This document shows, piece by piece, positions 44,890 to 53,600 of a stretch of DNA of 64,000 nt. Both the position numbers and the translations under genes were made by a program. The stretch spans positions 59,260-123,259 of the forward strand of contig SVJJ01000004.1 of the NCBI GenBank assembly GCA_015069045.1, given 5' to 3'. The stretch comes from Oscillospiraceae bacterium (GTDB taxonomy: Bacteria; Bacillota; Clostridia; UBA1381; UBA9506). The notes under the pieces are model-generated. The model was not told the DNA's origin, did no database searches, and saw only the letters and a program-made list of their open reading frames with translations. Numbering within the stretch: the first letter of the stretch is position 1; every line of letters begins with the position of its first letter.

Positions 44890-45804
44890 TTATGCCTGAA
44901 CAAGATATAAAAGCATATTAAGATTATCCCGATATATTTTATCAAATTGAGAAAGAGGTAATGGATTTTTTCCCAGTCCGGCTTCGATAGTAAAGGCGGG
45001 AAGGTATAAGGCATTAATAACCCAATCCTTATAACCGGAATAGGCAGCTATGCCTTCGCTTTGATCTAATTCATAGCCGCTGATTTCTGCCATGGCAGCA
45101 GCCATTTCTTTGCCACGAGCTGTGGCTTTGGAGTCAAAATCGTAATAAATAATTTCTCCTTGGGTGTGATACGCTACAACGATATCCGGCACGTTAGTGC
45201 GGGTATATTCTGCCATAGCATAGCTTTCCGGCTCGCTTTCCGGGGCAGGACCGCTAAATCGGGTGGGACCGGGACCATAAATGCCAAGTTTGTGCTGATA
45301 AAAAACACCTTTTTCAAAGGCGGCATTGTAATTATGATTTAAATCTACACCATTAAGATTTGCCTGCCATGCAGAAAAATCATTGCTACCGCCGTTGTAA
45401 GCCTTTAATCTGGTTTTGGTAATGGTTGGGAGATCTTCTGTCAATCCGCAAAGGGCCAGTTGGACACCATCGGGATTTACCATGGGGCAAAAGACAATGG
45501 TTATGTTCGAAAACAGGGAGGGAAAGTGAACATTGCCAATGCTGGTGCCGTTTTGATAGTGATGGCAAAATTCCTCTAGCAGTTTCATTAACAAAAGAGA
45601 GGTAATCCACTCCATACCATGGTGAGCACCGTTTAAAAACAATCGTTTCTGTCCTTCTCCCCAGCTGAGGGCAATTAATTCCCGTCCGTGGACAGATTGT
45701 CCCAATGAAAAAGTCTTTAGAAAAGGATATTCTCGGCAGAGTGTAGCGGTATCTTGTTGCAAAATGTCATATGTATATGGCCTTTCTGTGTTGATAATGT
45801 TCAA
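44890..45804 (-). CDS. M14-family zinc carboxypeptidase, probably gamma-D-glutamyl-DAP peptidase
   Basis: A 304-residue peptidase. Zinc ligands are in NGAHHGMEWITS (HxxE near residue 70) and the His in VVAYHTQGEIIYY near 215; the catalytic Glu lies in FTIEAGLGKNPLP near 275. VNPDGVQLAL and LNGVDLNHNYNA are the usual substrate-binding loops. Relatives cut the gamma-D-Glu-DAP bond of peptidoglycan stem peptides. No signal peptide or LysM domain is present, suggesting a cytoplasmic role in muropeptide recycling. The start is TTG 45804 behind GGGTGGTG. Confidence 0.87.
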   Translation of the reverse strand: MNIINTERPYTYDILQQDTATLCREYPFLKTFSLGQSVHGRELIALSWGEGQKRLFLNGAHHGMEWITSLLLMKLLEEFCHHYQNGTSIGNVHFPSLFSNITIVFCPMVNPDGVQLALCGLTEDLPTITKTRLKAYNGGSNDFSAWQANLNGVDLNHNYNAAFEKGVFYQHKLGIYGPGPTRFSGPAPESEPESYAMAEYTRTNVPDIVVAYHTQGEIIYYDFDSKATARGKEMAAAMAEISGYELDQSEGIAAYSGYKDWVINALYLPAFTIEAGLGKNPLPLSQFDKIYRDNLNMLLYLVQA

Positions 45805-45867
45805 AAAAACACCACCCTATATACTTGATAGTAATAGTATATAGAGTGGAAGCTTTTTTTAGAATGG

Positions 45868-46029
45868 TTATTCAGCGACTTCAAAAACATCCTTACCCAA
45901 ACCGCACAAAGGACAAACCCAATCCTCCGGTAAATCTTGAAATGCTGTTCCGGGTTCAATGCCGTATTCAGGATCACCTTCTGCCGGGTCGTATACATAA
46001 CCGCAAGCTGTGCATTCGTACTTTTCCAC
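45868..46029 (-). CDS. Rubredoxin
   Basis: A 53-residue iron protein with the two knuckles [23 protein letters not shown] and [18 protein letters not shown]. The four Cys ligate one Fe. It carries electrons for peroxide or superoxide reductases or other redox enzymes and is a marker of anaerobes. The start is GTG 46029 with AAGGAGG nine bases ahead; the longer open frame is not expected to be translated. It is the only gene in its unit. Confidence 0.95.
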   Translation of the reverse strand: MEKYECTACGYVYDPAEGDPEYGIEPGTAFQDLPEDWVCPLCGLGKDVFEVAE

Positions 46030-46208
46030 TTGTAACAACCTCCTTATATTCTTATGCGTTTTCATTATAACAACTTTTTGGGAAAAATGCAATCTTATTC
46101 TATATTTTCCAAAAAAATTATTCTATATACTAACTATGTGTATATTTTGCCATATAGATGGAAAAATAAGAATATTCCCTGCAGAGTTTTACAGTATCGG
46201 AGGTATTT

Positions 46209-46937
46209 ATGAAAACAGATAAGAAAAAAAACACAGGTCGTTCTAAACACAAAACCAAAAACAGAGCACCTTACATAGGTATGGCGGTGGCTGCCTTTGT
46301 GGGGTGTGTTGGTTTTGTTACCATTACACGAATGGCAGATTTATCACTACGCATGAAAAATAGTACTCCCTATGTATTGCCCACACCCGGATCCCTGACA
46401 GAACCTGGGGAGGAATTGGCAACGGCAGCACCTGTTATGGCATCAATTGCAGAGAAAAATAGTTTTTTGCTAACCCCAACTCCTTCTGTAGAGCCGGTGG
46501 TGTCGGTGGCGGCCAAGCAGAAACCACCATCTTTGATTATGCCAAGCGCAGGCAGTATCATGACTGCTTTTTCTGGCGATTCGCTAGTTCATTCCAAAAC
46601 CATGGGAGATTGGCGGGTGCATAACGGTATTGATATTCAATCAGATTCGGGAGCAGAGGTAACGGCGGCAGCAGCAGGTATAATTGAACGGGCTTATAAG
46701 GATCTGCAAATGGGATATACCATTGTTGTGAGCCACGAGGGCAATTGCAAAACCATCTATCAAAATTTAGCTTCTGTTGAAATGGTTAAGGTAGGTGATT
46801 CGGTTGTTCAGGGTCAGGGTATCGGCGCAGTTGGCAACAGTGCCTCTGCTGAAATGTTAGAGGACTCTCATTTACATTTTGCGGTGCAGATAGATGATGT
46901 ATATCAAAATCCTATGGACTATATGCAATCACAGTAA
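46209..46937 (+). CDS. Membrane-anchored M23 peptidase (SpoIIQ-like possibility)
   Basis: A 242-residue protein: basic N-terminus, one transmembrane helix (IGMAVAAFVGCVGFVTI, about residues 23-39), a Pro/Thr linker and a C-terminal LytM domain (about 130-240). Metal-site motifs HNGIDI (H-x3-D) and SHLHF (HxH) are intact, so it should be an active endopeptidase. Size and layout match clostridial SpoIIQ, which joins the mother-cell and forespore membranes, but septal or lytic roles are equally possible. A strong terminator follows. Confidence 0.85.
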   Translation: MKTDKKKNTGRSKHKTKNRAPYIGMAVAAFVGCVGFVTITRMADLSLRMKNSTPYVLPTPGSLTEPGEELATAAPVMASIAEKNSFLLTPTPSVEPVVSVAAKQKPPSLIMPSAGSIMTAFSGDSLVHSKTMGDWRVHNGIDIQSDSGAEVTAAAAGIIERAYKDLQMGYTIVVSHEGNCKTIYQNLASVEMVKVGDSVVQGQGIGAVGNSASAEMLEDSHLHFAVQIDDVYQNPMDYMQSQ

Positions 46938-46952
46938 AAATAGGCTCACAAT

Positions 46953-46998
46953 GAAAGGTGATGATTTTGGCAAAGGTGTGCGAAAATCGTCACTTTTC
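46953..46998 (+). terminator. Terminator of the M23 peptidase gene
   Basis: 16-pair stem (46953-46968 with 46983-46998, two wobble pairs) followed by TATTTTATTTTG. Confidence 0.85.
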
Positions 46999-47038
46999 TA
47001 TTTTATTTTGTATATTTTTTGCTTTTTTGGCGTCCGTG

Positions 47039-47067
47039 TTGACATCGTTGTAAAAGTAATGTACAAT
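47039..47067 (+). promoter_or_regulatory. Promoter of acn-icd-rex
   Basis: TTGACA (47039-47044), 17 bases, TACAAT (47062-47067). A short inverted repeat TTGTA-N9-TACAA (47048-47066) covers the spacer and -10 box and could be an operator. Confidence 0.78.
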
Positions 47068-47099
47068 ATAGTTAATTATGTAACATCAGGAGGCAAAGC

Positions 47100-49028
47100 A
47101 TGGCGTACACATTAGCACAAAAAATCATTAGAGATCATTTGGTCAGCGGTAAAATGATTGCCGGTGAAGAGATATCGATTAGGATTGATCAAACTTTAAC
47201 TCAGGATTCCACGGGAACCATGGCTTACCTGCAGTTTGAGGCGATGGGCATTGACCGGGTTAAAACAAAAAAATCGGTGGCTTATATTGACCACAACACC
47301 ATTCAATCCGGTTTTGAAAATGCGGATGACCATAAATATATTCAAACCGTAACAAGTAAGCATGGTATTTATTTTTCACGGCCCGGTAACGGCATTTGTC
47401 ATCAAGTGCAGCTAGAGCGATTTGGGGTGCCCGGCATGACCTTGCTTGGTTCTGACAGTCACACGCCAACAGGCGGTGGTTTAGGCATGCTGGCTATTGG
47501 TGCCGGCGGTTTGGATGTGGCTGTGGCTATGGGTGGTGGTGCTTATTATATTACCATGCCTAAAATTTTAAATGTGAAGCTTACCGGCCAACTGCATCCT
47601 TGGGTTACTGCAAAAGATGTGATTTTAACTGTGTTGCGTATGCTCTCTGTTAAGGGTGGTGTAGGCAAAATTTTGGAATATACCGGCGAGGGTGTGGCAA
47701 CGTTATCTGTTCCGGAACGTGCCACAATCACCAATATGGGTGCAGAGTTGGGCGCTACTACATCAATTTTTCCCAGTGATGAAGCTACTTTGGCCTTTTT
47801 GAAAGCCCAAGGCAGAGAAAGGGATTTTATACCCCTTACGCCTGATGAAGGTTGTGTATATGATGAAGAAATTACGATAGATTTATCGGCGATTGAGCCT
47901 TTAGCAGCGCAACCCCACAGTCCGGATAACGTGCTTGAGGTGGATAAAATCGGTAAAATTAAGGTGGACCAGGTTGCCATTGGCAGTTGCACCAATTCCT
48001 CCTATGCGGATATGATGAAGGTAGCAGCGGTGCTAAAAGGAAAAACCGTTCATCCTGATGTGAGCTTGGTTATTGCCCCGGGTTCTAAGCAGGTGTTAAC
48101 CATGCTTGCACAAAATGGGGCCTTGGCTGATATGGTTGCGGCAGGTGCTCGAATCCTGGAGTCGGCGTGCGGTCCTTGTATTGGTATGGGGCAGTCACCT
48201 AAAACAAACGCTGTATCTCTTCGTACCTTCAACCGTAACTTTGAAGGCCGCAGTGGTACTGTATCGGCTCAGGTTTATTTGGTTAGTCCTGAAACAGCAG
48301 CAGTTAGCGCTATTACAGGTGTTTTAACTGACCCAAGGGAATGGGGTGAGGCCCCTGTTGTTTCGATGCCTGCAGAGTTTTTGGCGCGTGATAACATGGT
48401 GATTGCACCGGCGGAAAATGCCGCCGATGTGGAGGTTGTTCGTGGCCCAAACATTAAGCCATTCCCCTTAAATCAAGCTATGCCCGAAACGATTACGGGG
48501 AAAAGCTTGATTAAGGTTGAGGATAATATTACAACCGATCATATTATGCCATCTAATGCCAAGTTACTTCCCTTCCGTTCTAATATTCCCTATTTGTCGG
48601 AGTTTTGTTTAACACCTTGTGACCCTGATTTTCCAAAACGCGCTAAGGAAAACGGAGGCGGTTTTATTATTGGTGGTATCAATTATGGTCAGGGGTCTAG
48701 TCGTGAGCATGCAGCCTTGGCACCATTATATTTGGGGATTAAAGGTGTTTTAGCTAAGTCCTTTGCTCGTATTCACATGGCGAATTTGATTAATTCTGGC
48801 ATTTTGCCGCTGGTGTTTAAACACGAAGAGGATTATGATGCTATTGCACCGGGTGATGAACTCGCTATTGAAAACGCACAGAAACAGGTTGCTGCCGGCG
48901 AAGAAATTGTTGTGAAAAACTTGACAAAGGGAACGGAATATGTTACAATTTTAACTGCGTCTGACCGTCAAAAAGAAATGCTTTATGCTGGTGGTTTGAT
49001 TAATTTTATTAAAATGCAAAATCAATAG
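47100..49028 (+). CDS. acnA: Aconitate hydratase
   Basis: A 642-residue aconitase of the shorter clostridial type, converting citrate to isocitrate. SHTPTGGGLGMLAIGAGGLDVA near residue 120, and the 4Fe-4S ligands in AIGSCTNSSY near 300 and ESACGPCIGMGQ near 365 are present; the swivel domain has GGFIIGGINYGQGSSREHAALAP near 520. AGGAGG precedes the ATG. It is the first gene of an operon with isocitrate dehydrogenase and rex, the oxidative TCA arm that supplies 2-oxoglutarate for glutamate. Confidence 0.94.
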   Translation: MAYTLAQKIIRDHLVSGKMIAGEEISIRIDQTLTQDSTGTMAYLQFEAMGIDRVKTKKSVAYIDHNTIQSGFENADDHKYIQTVTSKHGIYFSRPGNGICHQVQLERFGVPGMTLLGSDSHTPTGGGLGMLAIGAGGLDVAVAMGGGAYYITMPKILNVKLTGQLHPWVTAKDVILTVLRMLSVKGGVGKILEYTGEGVATLSVPERATITNMGAELGATTSIFPSDEATLAFLKAQGRERDFIPLTPDEGCVYDEEITIDLSAIEPLAAQPHSPDNVLEVDKIGKIKVDQVAIGSCTNSSYADMMKVAAVLKGKTVHPDVSLVIAPGSKQVLTMLAQNGALADMVAAGARILESACGPCIGMGQSPKTNAVSLRTFNRNFEGRSGTVSAQVYLVSPETAAVSAITGVLTDPREWGEAPVVSMPAEFLARDNMVIAPAENAADVEVVRGPNIKPFPLNQAMPETITGKSLIKVEDNITTDHIMPSNAKLLPFRSNIPYLSEFCLTPCDPDFPKRAKENGGGFIIGGINYGQGSSREHAALAPLYLGIKGVLAKSFARIHMANLINSGILPLVFKHEEDYDAIAPGDELAIENAQKQVAAGEEIVVKNLTKGTEYVTILTASDRQKEMLYAGGLINFIKMQNQ

Positions 49029-49047
49029 ACGCTAAGGAGAGAAAAAT

Positions 49048-50208
49048 ATGCAAGAGGCAATTCATGAGGCGTCTTTACGCTTTGCAAAGATTATTGAAAA
49101 ACAGCTCGCCCGCATTGAAACCATGAAGGCGCAAAAGGATTTTATTGATTATAGCAGTTTGGATACCATTATCATCGGTGTATGTGGTGGCGATGGTATT
49201 GGTCCTGCTATTACAAAAGCATCCAGACAAATTTTGGAATATCTTTTGCAGGATGAAATAAAAAAAGGTCGTGTGGAATTTCGTCAAATTGATGGTCTTA
49301 CCATTGAAAATCGCGTGAAGGCCGGCAAGGCAATTCCTGACGATGTATTGGCAGAATTAAAAGCTTGTCATGTTATTTTGAAGGGTCCTACAACAACACC
49401 GCGAGCCGGCGACCCTTGGCCTAATATTGAAAGTGCGAATGTAGCCATGCGCAAGGAATTGGATTTGTTTGCGAATGTGCGTCCGGTTAAGGTACCGGAG
49501 CAGGGCATTGATTGGACCTTTTTCCGTGAAAATACGGAGGGTGGTTATGCTTTAGGCAGTGAAGGAATTCACTTTAACGAAGATTTGGCGATTGACTTTA
49601 CTGTTACCACCCAAGAGGGTAGTGAGCGTATTGCTCGGGCTGCTTTTGATTATGCCAAGAAAAATGGAAAAACGAAGGTAACCGCCGTTACAAAAGCCAA
49701 TGTTATTAAAACAACAGATGGCAAGTTCTTAGGTATTTGCAAAAAGGTTGCAGAAGAATATCCCGATATTGAATTGGATGACTGGTATATTGATATTATG
49801 ACGGCAAAACTGGTAGACGAAAAGAGAAGAACCCAGTTCCAAGTTTTGGTTTTGCCTAACTTATATGGCGATATCCTAACCGATGAAGCTGCCGAGTTTC
49901 AGGGTGGTGTGGGTACAGCCGGTAGTGCTAATTTAGGCAAGCGGTATGCTATGTTTGAGGCCATCCATGGATCTGCTCCTCGTATGGTTGCAGAAGGTCG
50001 TGATCAGTATGCTGACCCTTGCAGTATGATTCGTGCTGCAGTTATGTTGCTTTCTCACATTGGATATAGTGATTTGTCCGAAAAGCTTGAAAAGGCGTTA
50101 GATATTTGCATGTATCAGGAAAAGAAATTGGTCATTACCGGTCGTGATACAGGAGCTACCGGTGAGCAATTTGCCGAATATGTAATGGAGACTATTGCGG
50201 CTCTATAA
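49048..50208 (+). CDS. Isocitrate/isopropylmalate dehydrogenase-family protein, likely isocitrate dehydrogenase
   Basis: A 386-residue decarboxylating dehydrogenase. GVCGGDGIGPAITKA near residue 48, ATMRKELDLFANVRPVK-type region (NVAMRKELDLFANVRPVK), FRENTEGGYALG near 160, TAVTKANVIKTTDGKFL, and the metal-binding DEAAEFQGGVG and AIHGSAPRM are typical of the family. Pairing with aconitase favours isocitrate dehydrogenase over leuB. Cofactor preference (NAD or NADP) cannot be read with confidence. Confidence 0.9.
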   Translation: MQEAIHEASLRFAKIIEKQLARIETMKAQKDFIDYSSLDTIIIGVCGGDGIGPAITKASRQILEYLLQDEIKKGRVEFRQIDGLTIENRVKAGKAIPDDVLAELKACHVILKGPTTTPRAGDPWPNIESANVAMRKELDLFANVRPVKVPEQGIDWTFFRENTEGGYALGSEGIHFNEDLAIDFTVTTQEGSERIARAAFDYAKKNGKTKVTAVTKANVIKTTDGKFLGICKKVAEEYPDIELDDWYIDIMTAKLVDEKRRTQFQVLVLPNLYGDILTDEAAEFQGGVGTAGSANLGKRYAMFEAIHGSAPRMVAEGRDQYADPCSMIRAAVMLLSHIGYSDLSEKLEKALDICMYQEKKLVITGRDTGATGEQFAEYVMETIAAL

Positions 50209-50222
50209 AAGGAAGAACGCAT

Positions 50223-50870
50223 ATGAAACAAGACAAGAGAGAAGTCCCCATTGTTGTGGTGAAAAGATTGCCTCGATATTATCGATATTTGGGTGAATTA
50301 CTCAGGCAGGGAATCACAAGAATTTCCTCTGGAGAACTCAGCGCAAAAATGGGGGTAACGGCATCCCAAATCCGTCAGGATTTTAACTGTTTTGGTGGAT
50401 TTGGCCAACAAGGGTATGGGTATAATATTGAAAAACTGTATAATGAGATTGCTGGTATTTTAGGGCTTTCTCATGGATACAAAACCATTATTATTGGTGC
50501 TGGTCATTTGGGTCATGCTTTAGCCAATCACTCTAACTTCGCCAAGCGTGGTTTTGAATTGGTTGGTATTTTTGATAAAAATCCGGAACTCATTGGTACC
50601 ATTATTCATGACCTGCCTGTTCGTTCAGTTGATGAATTAGAGTCGTTTTGTGCGGCGCAATCTGTGGATATTGCTATTTTAGCCTTGCCTAAGTCTGCTA
50701 TTGAAATGGTTGTGCCTCGGTTAGTTCAACTGAAAATCAAGGGCTTATGGAACTTTTCCTATACCGATATTGCCGTGCCGGATTCGGTGGCGGTGGAAAA
50801 TGTTCACCTTAGTGATGGTTTAATGACACTTTCTTATAAAATTACACAAGCCAATCCAAAAGGGGAGTAA
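50223..50870 (+). CDS. rex: Redox-sensing transcriptional repressor Rex
   Basis: A 215-residue repressor. The N-terminal winged helix (VVKRLPRYYRYLGELLRQGITRISSGELSAKMGVTASQIRQDFNCFGGFGQQGYGYN) is followed by a Rossmann domain with GAGHLGHALANH and the hinge FDKNPELIG. Rex senses the NADH/NAD+ ratio and controls fermentation and reductive pathways. Its location after aconitase and isocitrate dehydrogenase, 14 bases from the latter, suggests feedback between oxidative TCA flux and redox state. Confidence 0.96.
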   Translation: MKQDKREVPIVVVKRLPRYYRYLGELLRQGITRISSGELSAKMGVTASQIRQDFNCFGGFGQQGYGYNIEKLYNEIAGILGLSHGYKTIIIGAGHLGHALANHSNFAKRGFELVGIFDKNPELIGTIIHDLPVRSVDELESFCAAQSVDIAILALPKSAIEMVVPRLVQLKIKGLWNFSYTDIAVPDSVAVENVHLSDGLMTLSYKITQANPKGE

Positions 50871-50888
50871 TTCTCCCCCCCCATATAT

Positions 50889-50963
50889 GCGCCTGTAGCT
50901 CAGTGGATAGAGCACCGCCCTCCGGAGGCGGGAGCGTAGGTTCGACTCCTATCAGGCGTACCA
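50889..50963 (+). tRNA. tRNA-Arg (CCG)
   Basis: Starts GCGCCTGTAGCTCAGTGGA; anticodon arm CCGCC-CTCCGGA-GGCGG gives anticodon CCG; T arm TAGG-TTCGACT-CCTA; acceptor ends CAGGCGT-A-CCA, with CCA encoded. The element-like DNA begins shortly after it. Confidence 0.95.
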
Positions 50964-50967
50964 TAGT

Positions 50968-51004
50968 AGCGTGATGATATTACTGTCAGTAGTGTCATCA
51001 CGCT
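50968..51004 (+). terminator. Terminator after tRNA-Arg
   Basis: AGCGTGATGA pairs with TCATCACGCT, followed by TTTT. It is the last feature I would assign to the core chromosome. Confidence 0.85.
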
Positions 51005-51119
51005 TTTTCATGCGGTTTTTCAGGTTCCAAGGGGTGTTCCTCTAAAACGATATTTTCGTTACTGTCGAAGATTTTTCGTAAGGAGTTGAACCCCAGCCCT
51101 TAATTCAAAATCAGTTCCA

Positions 51120-51148
51120 AAGCACAGAGTTAAAAATGCTCTGTGCTT
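51120..51148 (+). terminator. Terminator-like hairpin ahead of the first element gene
   Basis: AAGCACAGAG pairs with CTCTGTGCTT around 9 bases and is followed by TTTG, 28 bases before the ATG at 51176. It may isolate the element from upstream transcription or act as an attenuator. Confidence 0.6.
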
Positions 51149-51175
51149 TTTGTTTTGGAATTAAGGAGGACCAAT

Positions 51176-51994
51176 ATGAAAAAACTAAAAGTTAGCTTCA
51201 CCACAATACCTAATGATGCAATCCTGGACAAAAGACTCGATACATACGAGTTCAGAGTGCTGTGCTATTTATGCAAATTATCAAACGAGGAAAATATCTG
51301 TTTTCCTTCCTACTCCACCATCGCTGCCAACATGAACATAAGTCGTTCCAAAACAGCAAATATAATCAATCGCCTTATCGATTTGGGCTATATAGAAAAA
51401 GAAAATCGCACAAGAGGTCGTGGCGGAAAAGGTTCTAATCTCTACACAGTATGCACGGAATACTATGAAGATAAGAAACAGTATGCAGAAAAGACTATGG
51501 ACGGTATGCCGGAAGAACTTCGGGATAGTCTTTTGGAAGAACCGGATAGTATGCAGGACGGACTATATAAATATTCAAATAAAAATATTAAAGATTTTAT
51601 AAATAATCAATCCTCATCAATAGAGAGGCTGATGGATCAGGCAGAAACATATAATCTTGAAGGTCAATTAAAAATTGATTTTGAAGATGCGTTAGAAAGA
51701 ATGTATCGCCAAAAATATATAAAAGTTTACGGAGAAAAAATTCCGCAGAAATTGGTTCGTGAGCGATTGAAAAATATCAGTTACGAGCATATAGCCTGTG
51801 CAGATAACAGACTGCCGAGAGAAAAAGTTACTGGTATTTGGCAGAAGAAAAATATAGATACTGTACCATATCTCATCTCGGTTTTGTATGACCTTTTGAA
51901 ACATAATGAGGAAGAACTTATAAAAATCGAATACGGAGACATTGTATCGGAGTCCTCTTCCGAAAAGGAGGATTCAGATGAATTATCTATATAA
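51176..51994 (+). CDS. Helix-turn-helix (replication-initiator-like) protein
   Basis: A 272-residue protein. The first 90 residues form a winged helix (AILDKRLDTYEFRVLCYLCKLSNEENICFPSYSTIAANMNISRSKTANIINRLIDLGYIEKENRTRGRGGKGSNLYTV) of the HTH_36 kind common at the N-terminus of plasmid and ICE replication proteins. The rest is charged and helical with no recognised domain. Ribosome site AAGGAGGACCAAT fixes the start at ATG 51176. It overlaps the next gene, another HTH protein, by 17 bases. Confidence 0.78.
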   Translation: MKKLKVSFTTIPNDAILDKRLDTYEFRVLCYLCKLSNEENICFPSYSTIAANMNISRSKTANIINRLIDLGYIEKENRTRGRGGKGSNLYTVCTEYYEDKKQYAEKTMDGMPEELRDSLLEEPDSMQDGLYKYSNKNIKDFINNQSSSIERLMDQAETYNLEGQLKIDFEDALERMYRQKYIKVYGEKIPQKLVRERLKNISYEHIACADNRLPREKVTGIWQKKNIDTVPYLISVLYDLLKHNEEELIKIEYGDIVSESSSEKEDSDELSI

Positions 51995-52418
51995 CAAGCA
52001 AAATAAATTGAGTAATTGTTTTATACTCTCAAATTATGTTATGAATTTAGATTTGAGTGCAACCGCATTAGCTATCTATTGTTATCTCATGTACATAGAA
52101 GACCGAGAGACATATGAGTGCTACCCAAGCTACAAAACTATAGGCAAAGCTCTAAAAATAAAAAGTCAGACTACCGTAGGAAAATATGTAAAAGAGCTTG
52201 AAGATAATTGCTTAATCTATACCGAGCAAACTCATGTAGTTCTCAAAAATGGCAAAAAGCAATATGGAAATTTGAAATACAAAATCAGACCTATAAGAGA
52301 TGCACTGGAATATAATTTTCAAAAGCAGTTGAAAGAAAATGCAGACAGGGCTGCCCGTGAAAAAGCTCAAAAAAAGCTTGAAGAATATGATAGAAAACAT
52401 CCCAAAAGTTCTTCATAA
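51978..52418 (+). CDS. Second helix-turn-helix protein of the element
   Basis: A 146-residue protein whose core (LSNYVMNLDLSATALAIYCYLMYIEDRETYECYPSYKTIGKALKIKSQTTVGKYVKELEDNCLIYTEQ) is again a HTH_36-type winged helix, followed by a highly charged Lys/Glu helix (residues 110-146). GGAGGATTCAG precedes ATG 51978 within the previous gene, so the pair is translationally coupled. Likely function is DNA binding in replication or copy control; it lies directly before the repeat-rich non-coding tract. Confidence 0.72.
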   Translation: MNYLYNKQNKLSNCFILSNYVMNLDLSATALAIYCYLMYIEDRETYECYPSYKTIGKALKIKSQTTVGKYVKELEDNCLIYTEQTHVVLKNGKKQYGNLKYKIRPIRDALEYNFQKQLKENADRAAREKAQKKLEEYDRKHPKSSS

Positions 52419-52503
52419 TCTATCTGCTCAGTTATTAAAATCTGATGAACATTAATCAAAGAAAAGCAGTTTGCGGAAAATCATAAAATTTAAGGAATTT
52501 TAA

Positions 52504-52777
52504 GACAAAAAGTTTCGAGGTAAGGTCTTAACACTACCGAAAGATTTCAGGTCGAAAATACTCTAAGAATTTAAGGAGAATTGACACCTTAAAATCGATT
52601 TTAAGCAAGGCTATAGAATTGATATATCTGCATTAAAATAATATGCGCATTTTTCAGGGGGTTAAGGCGGGGTTTTGAGACAAAACTATTCAGGGTAAGG
52701 TGTTTACCCTACCTCGAACAGTTTACCCTCTGATATAGAGGGTATAAGCCCTATGATAAGACCTTAAAATCGATTTT
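52504..52777. repeat. Two diverged copies of a ~100-bp module with a central-palindrome word
   Basis: Copy A spans 52504-52605 and copy B 52678-52777. Each begins GACAAAA, has TAAGGT 17-18 bases later, a CTACC/GAA segment and, 84-85 bases from the start, CTTAAAATCGATTTT. In copy A this is a perfect 18-bp palindrome, CTTAAAATCGATTTTAAG (52588-52605); in B the last three bases differ. Copy B also has GGGTAAGGTGTTTACCC, a small inverted repeat. It lies next to the two HTH genes and may be an origin or operator. Confidence 0.65.
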
Positions 52778-52802
52778 GTGAGACAGTCGCAACAGAAGTG
52801 CC

Positions 52803-52844
52803 GTGGATATTGGAAAAGAAAAAATAAACAAGGAAAATATCCAC
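52803..52844. repeat. Inverted repeat GTGGATATT ... AATATCCAC
   Basis: Perfect nine-base arms (52803-52811 and 52836-52844) flank an A/G-rich loop. It lies in the 750-base non-coding tract 52419-53167. Confidence 0.6.
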
Positions 52845-52990
52845 CTCAAAAGAAACATCCGCTACTCCCGACAGAAGTACCGTAAGAAACAAAAAATAAT
52901 AAAAATAGCACTATGAAAATGATATAGCCACCAAACTGAAATGACACCGACTTGAACGAAAAGTAGAAAAATAAAATGAAGCAGGAAAAA

Positions 52991-53057
52991 GCACTGGTGC
53001 ATTTTCGATGCCCCAGTGCGGTCAACACCGCACGGCAGTGCCGTTCGGGGTGGTGCT
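52991..53057. other. Cluster of GC-rich hairpins ahead of RHH genes (possible oriT or single-strand origin)
   Basis: Within an AT-rich tract, three short palindromes are packed together: GCACTGG/CCAGTGC (52991-53019), TGCGGT-CAAC-ACCGCA (53017-53032) and ACGGC-AGT-GCCGT (53032-53044), followed by GGGGTGGTGC. They precede two RHH-protein genes, a setting typical of transfer origins with accessory proteins. Function is inferred. Confidence 0.45.
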
Positions 53058-53167
53058 TTGAAAAGCAATTTGGTGATACTTCGGGTGCTATATACCAATA
53101 ACCGCAATGTTTAAGCAATAATTTCAGGTGAACGATAGTGTGCACCACCAAAAAGGAGGATTTTTTA

Positions 53168-53596
53168 ATGAATAAACAAAAAGACAGCAAACACATAAGC
53201 TTATGGATTCCAAACAGCCTGTACAAAGAATGCAATATCTATCAAATAAGGCATGGAATTAAAACTCGCAGCGAATATGTTAAAAATGCGCTGGAATTCT
53301 ATAACGTATATCTTTCCCGAGAAGAATCAACAGACTATATTAACAAACAAATTCTTAATCGGATGGAAGAAATGCTGGATAGTCTTGAAAACAGAATCGG
53401 CAGGCAGATGTTCAAATTAATAGTCGAATCCGCAAAGATATGCAGAATATTATTTGACGGACTTGAACTCGATATGGATGACTTTGATGCGCTCCATGAG
53501 CAGTGCATTAAAGAGGCAAAACATCTCAACGGAGCGATTACATTTCCGTCATCAATGAGAGGTAAAAAGCTTGCAGAACTTTATGAGGAGGAATAA
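53168..53596 (+). CDS. Ribbon-helix-helix protein (paralogue 1)
   Basis: A 142-residue protein. Residues 7-45 have the RHH pattern: a beta strand KHISLWIPNSLYKECN and then GIKTRSEYVKNALEFYN, matching CopG/Arc-like DNA-binding domains. The remaining 95 residues are helical and acidic, with no recognised domain. It is followed 4 bases later by a clear paralogue. Location behind a hairpin cluster suggests a relaxosome accessory or partition role. AAAAAGGAGG precedes ATG 53168. Confidence 0.72.
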   Translation: MNKQKDSKHISLWIPNSLYKECNIYQIRHGIKTRSEYVKNALEFYNVYLSREESTDYINKQILNRMEEMLDSLENRIGRQMFKLIVESAKICRILFDGLELDMDDFDALHEQCIKEAKHLNGAITFPSSMRGKKLAELYEEE

Positions 53597-53600
53597 AATT

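Noticed and set aside
50940..51010. Integration of the element into the tRNA-Arg 3' end
   Set aside because: The gene is complete and no direct repeat of its 3' end was found in the window; the element may use another site, and the right end is not visible.
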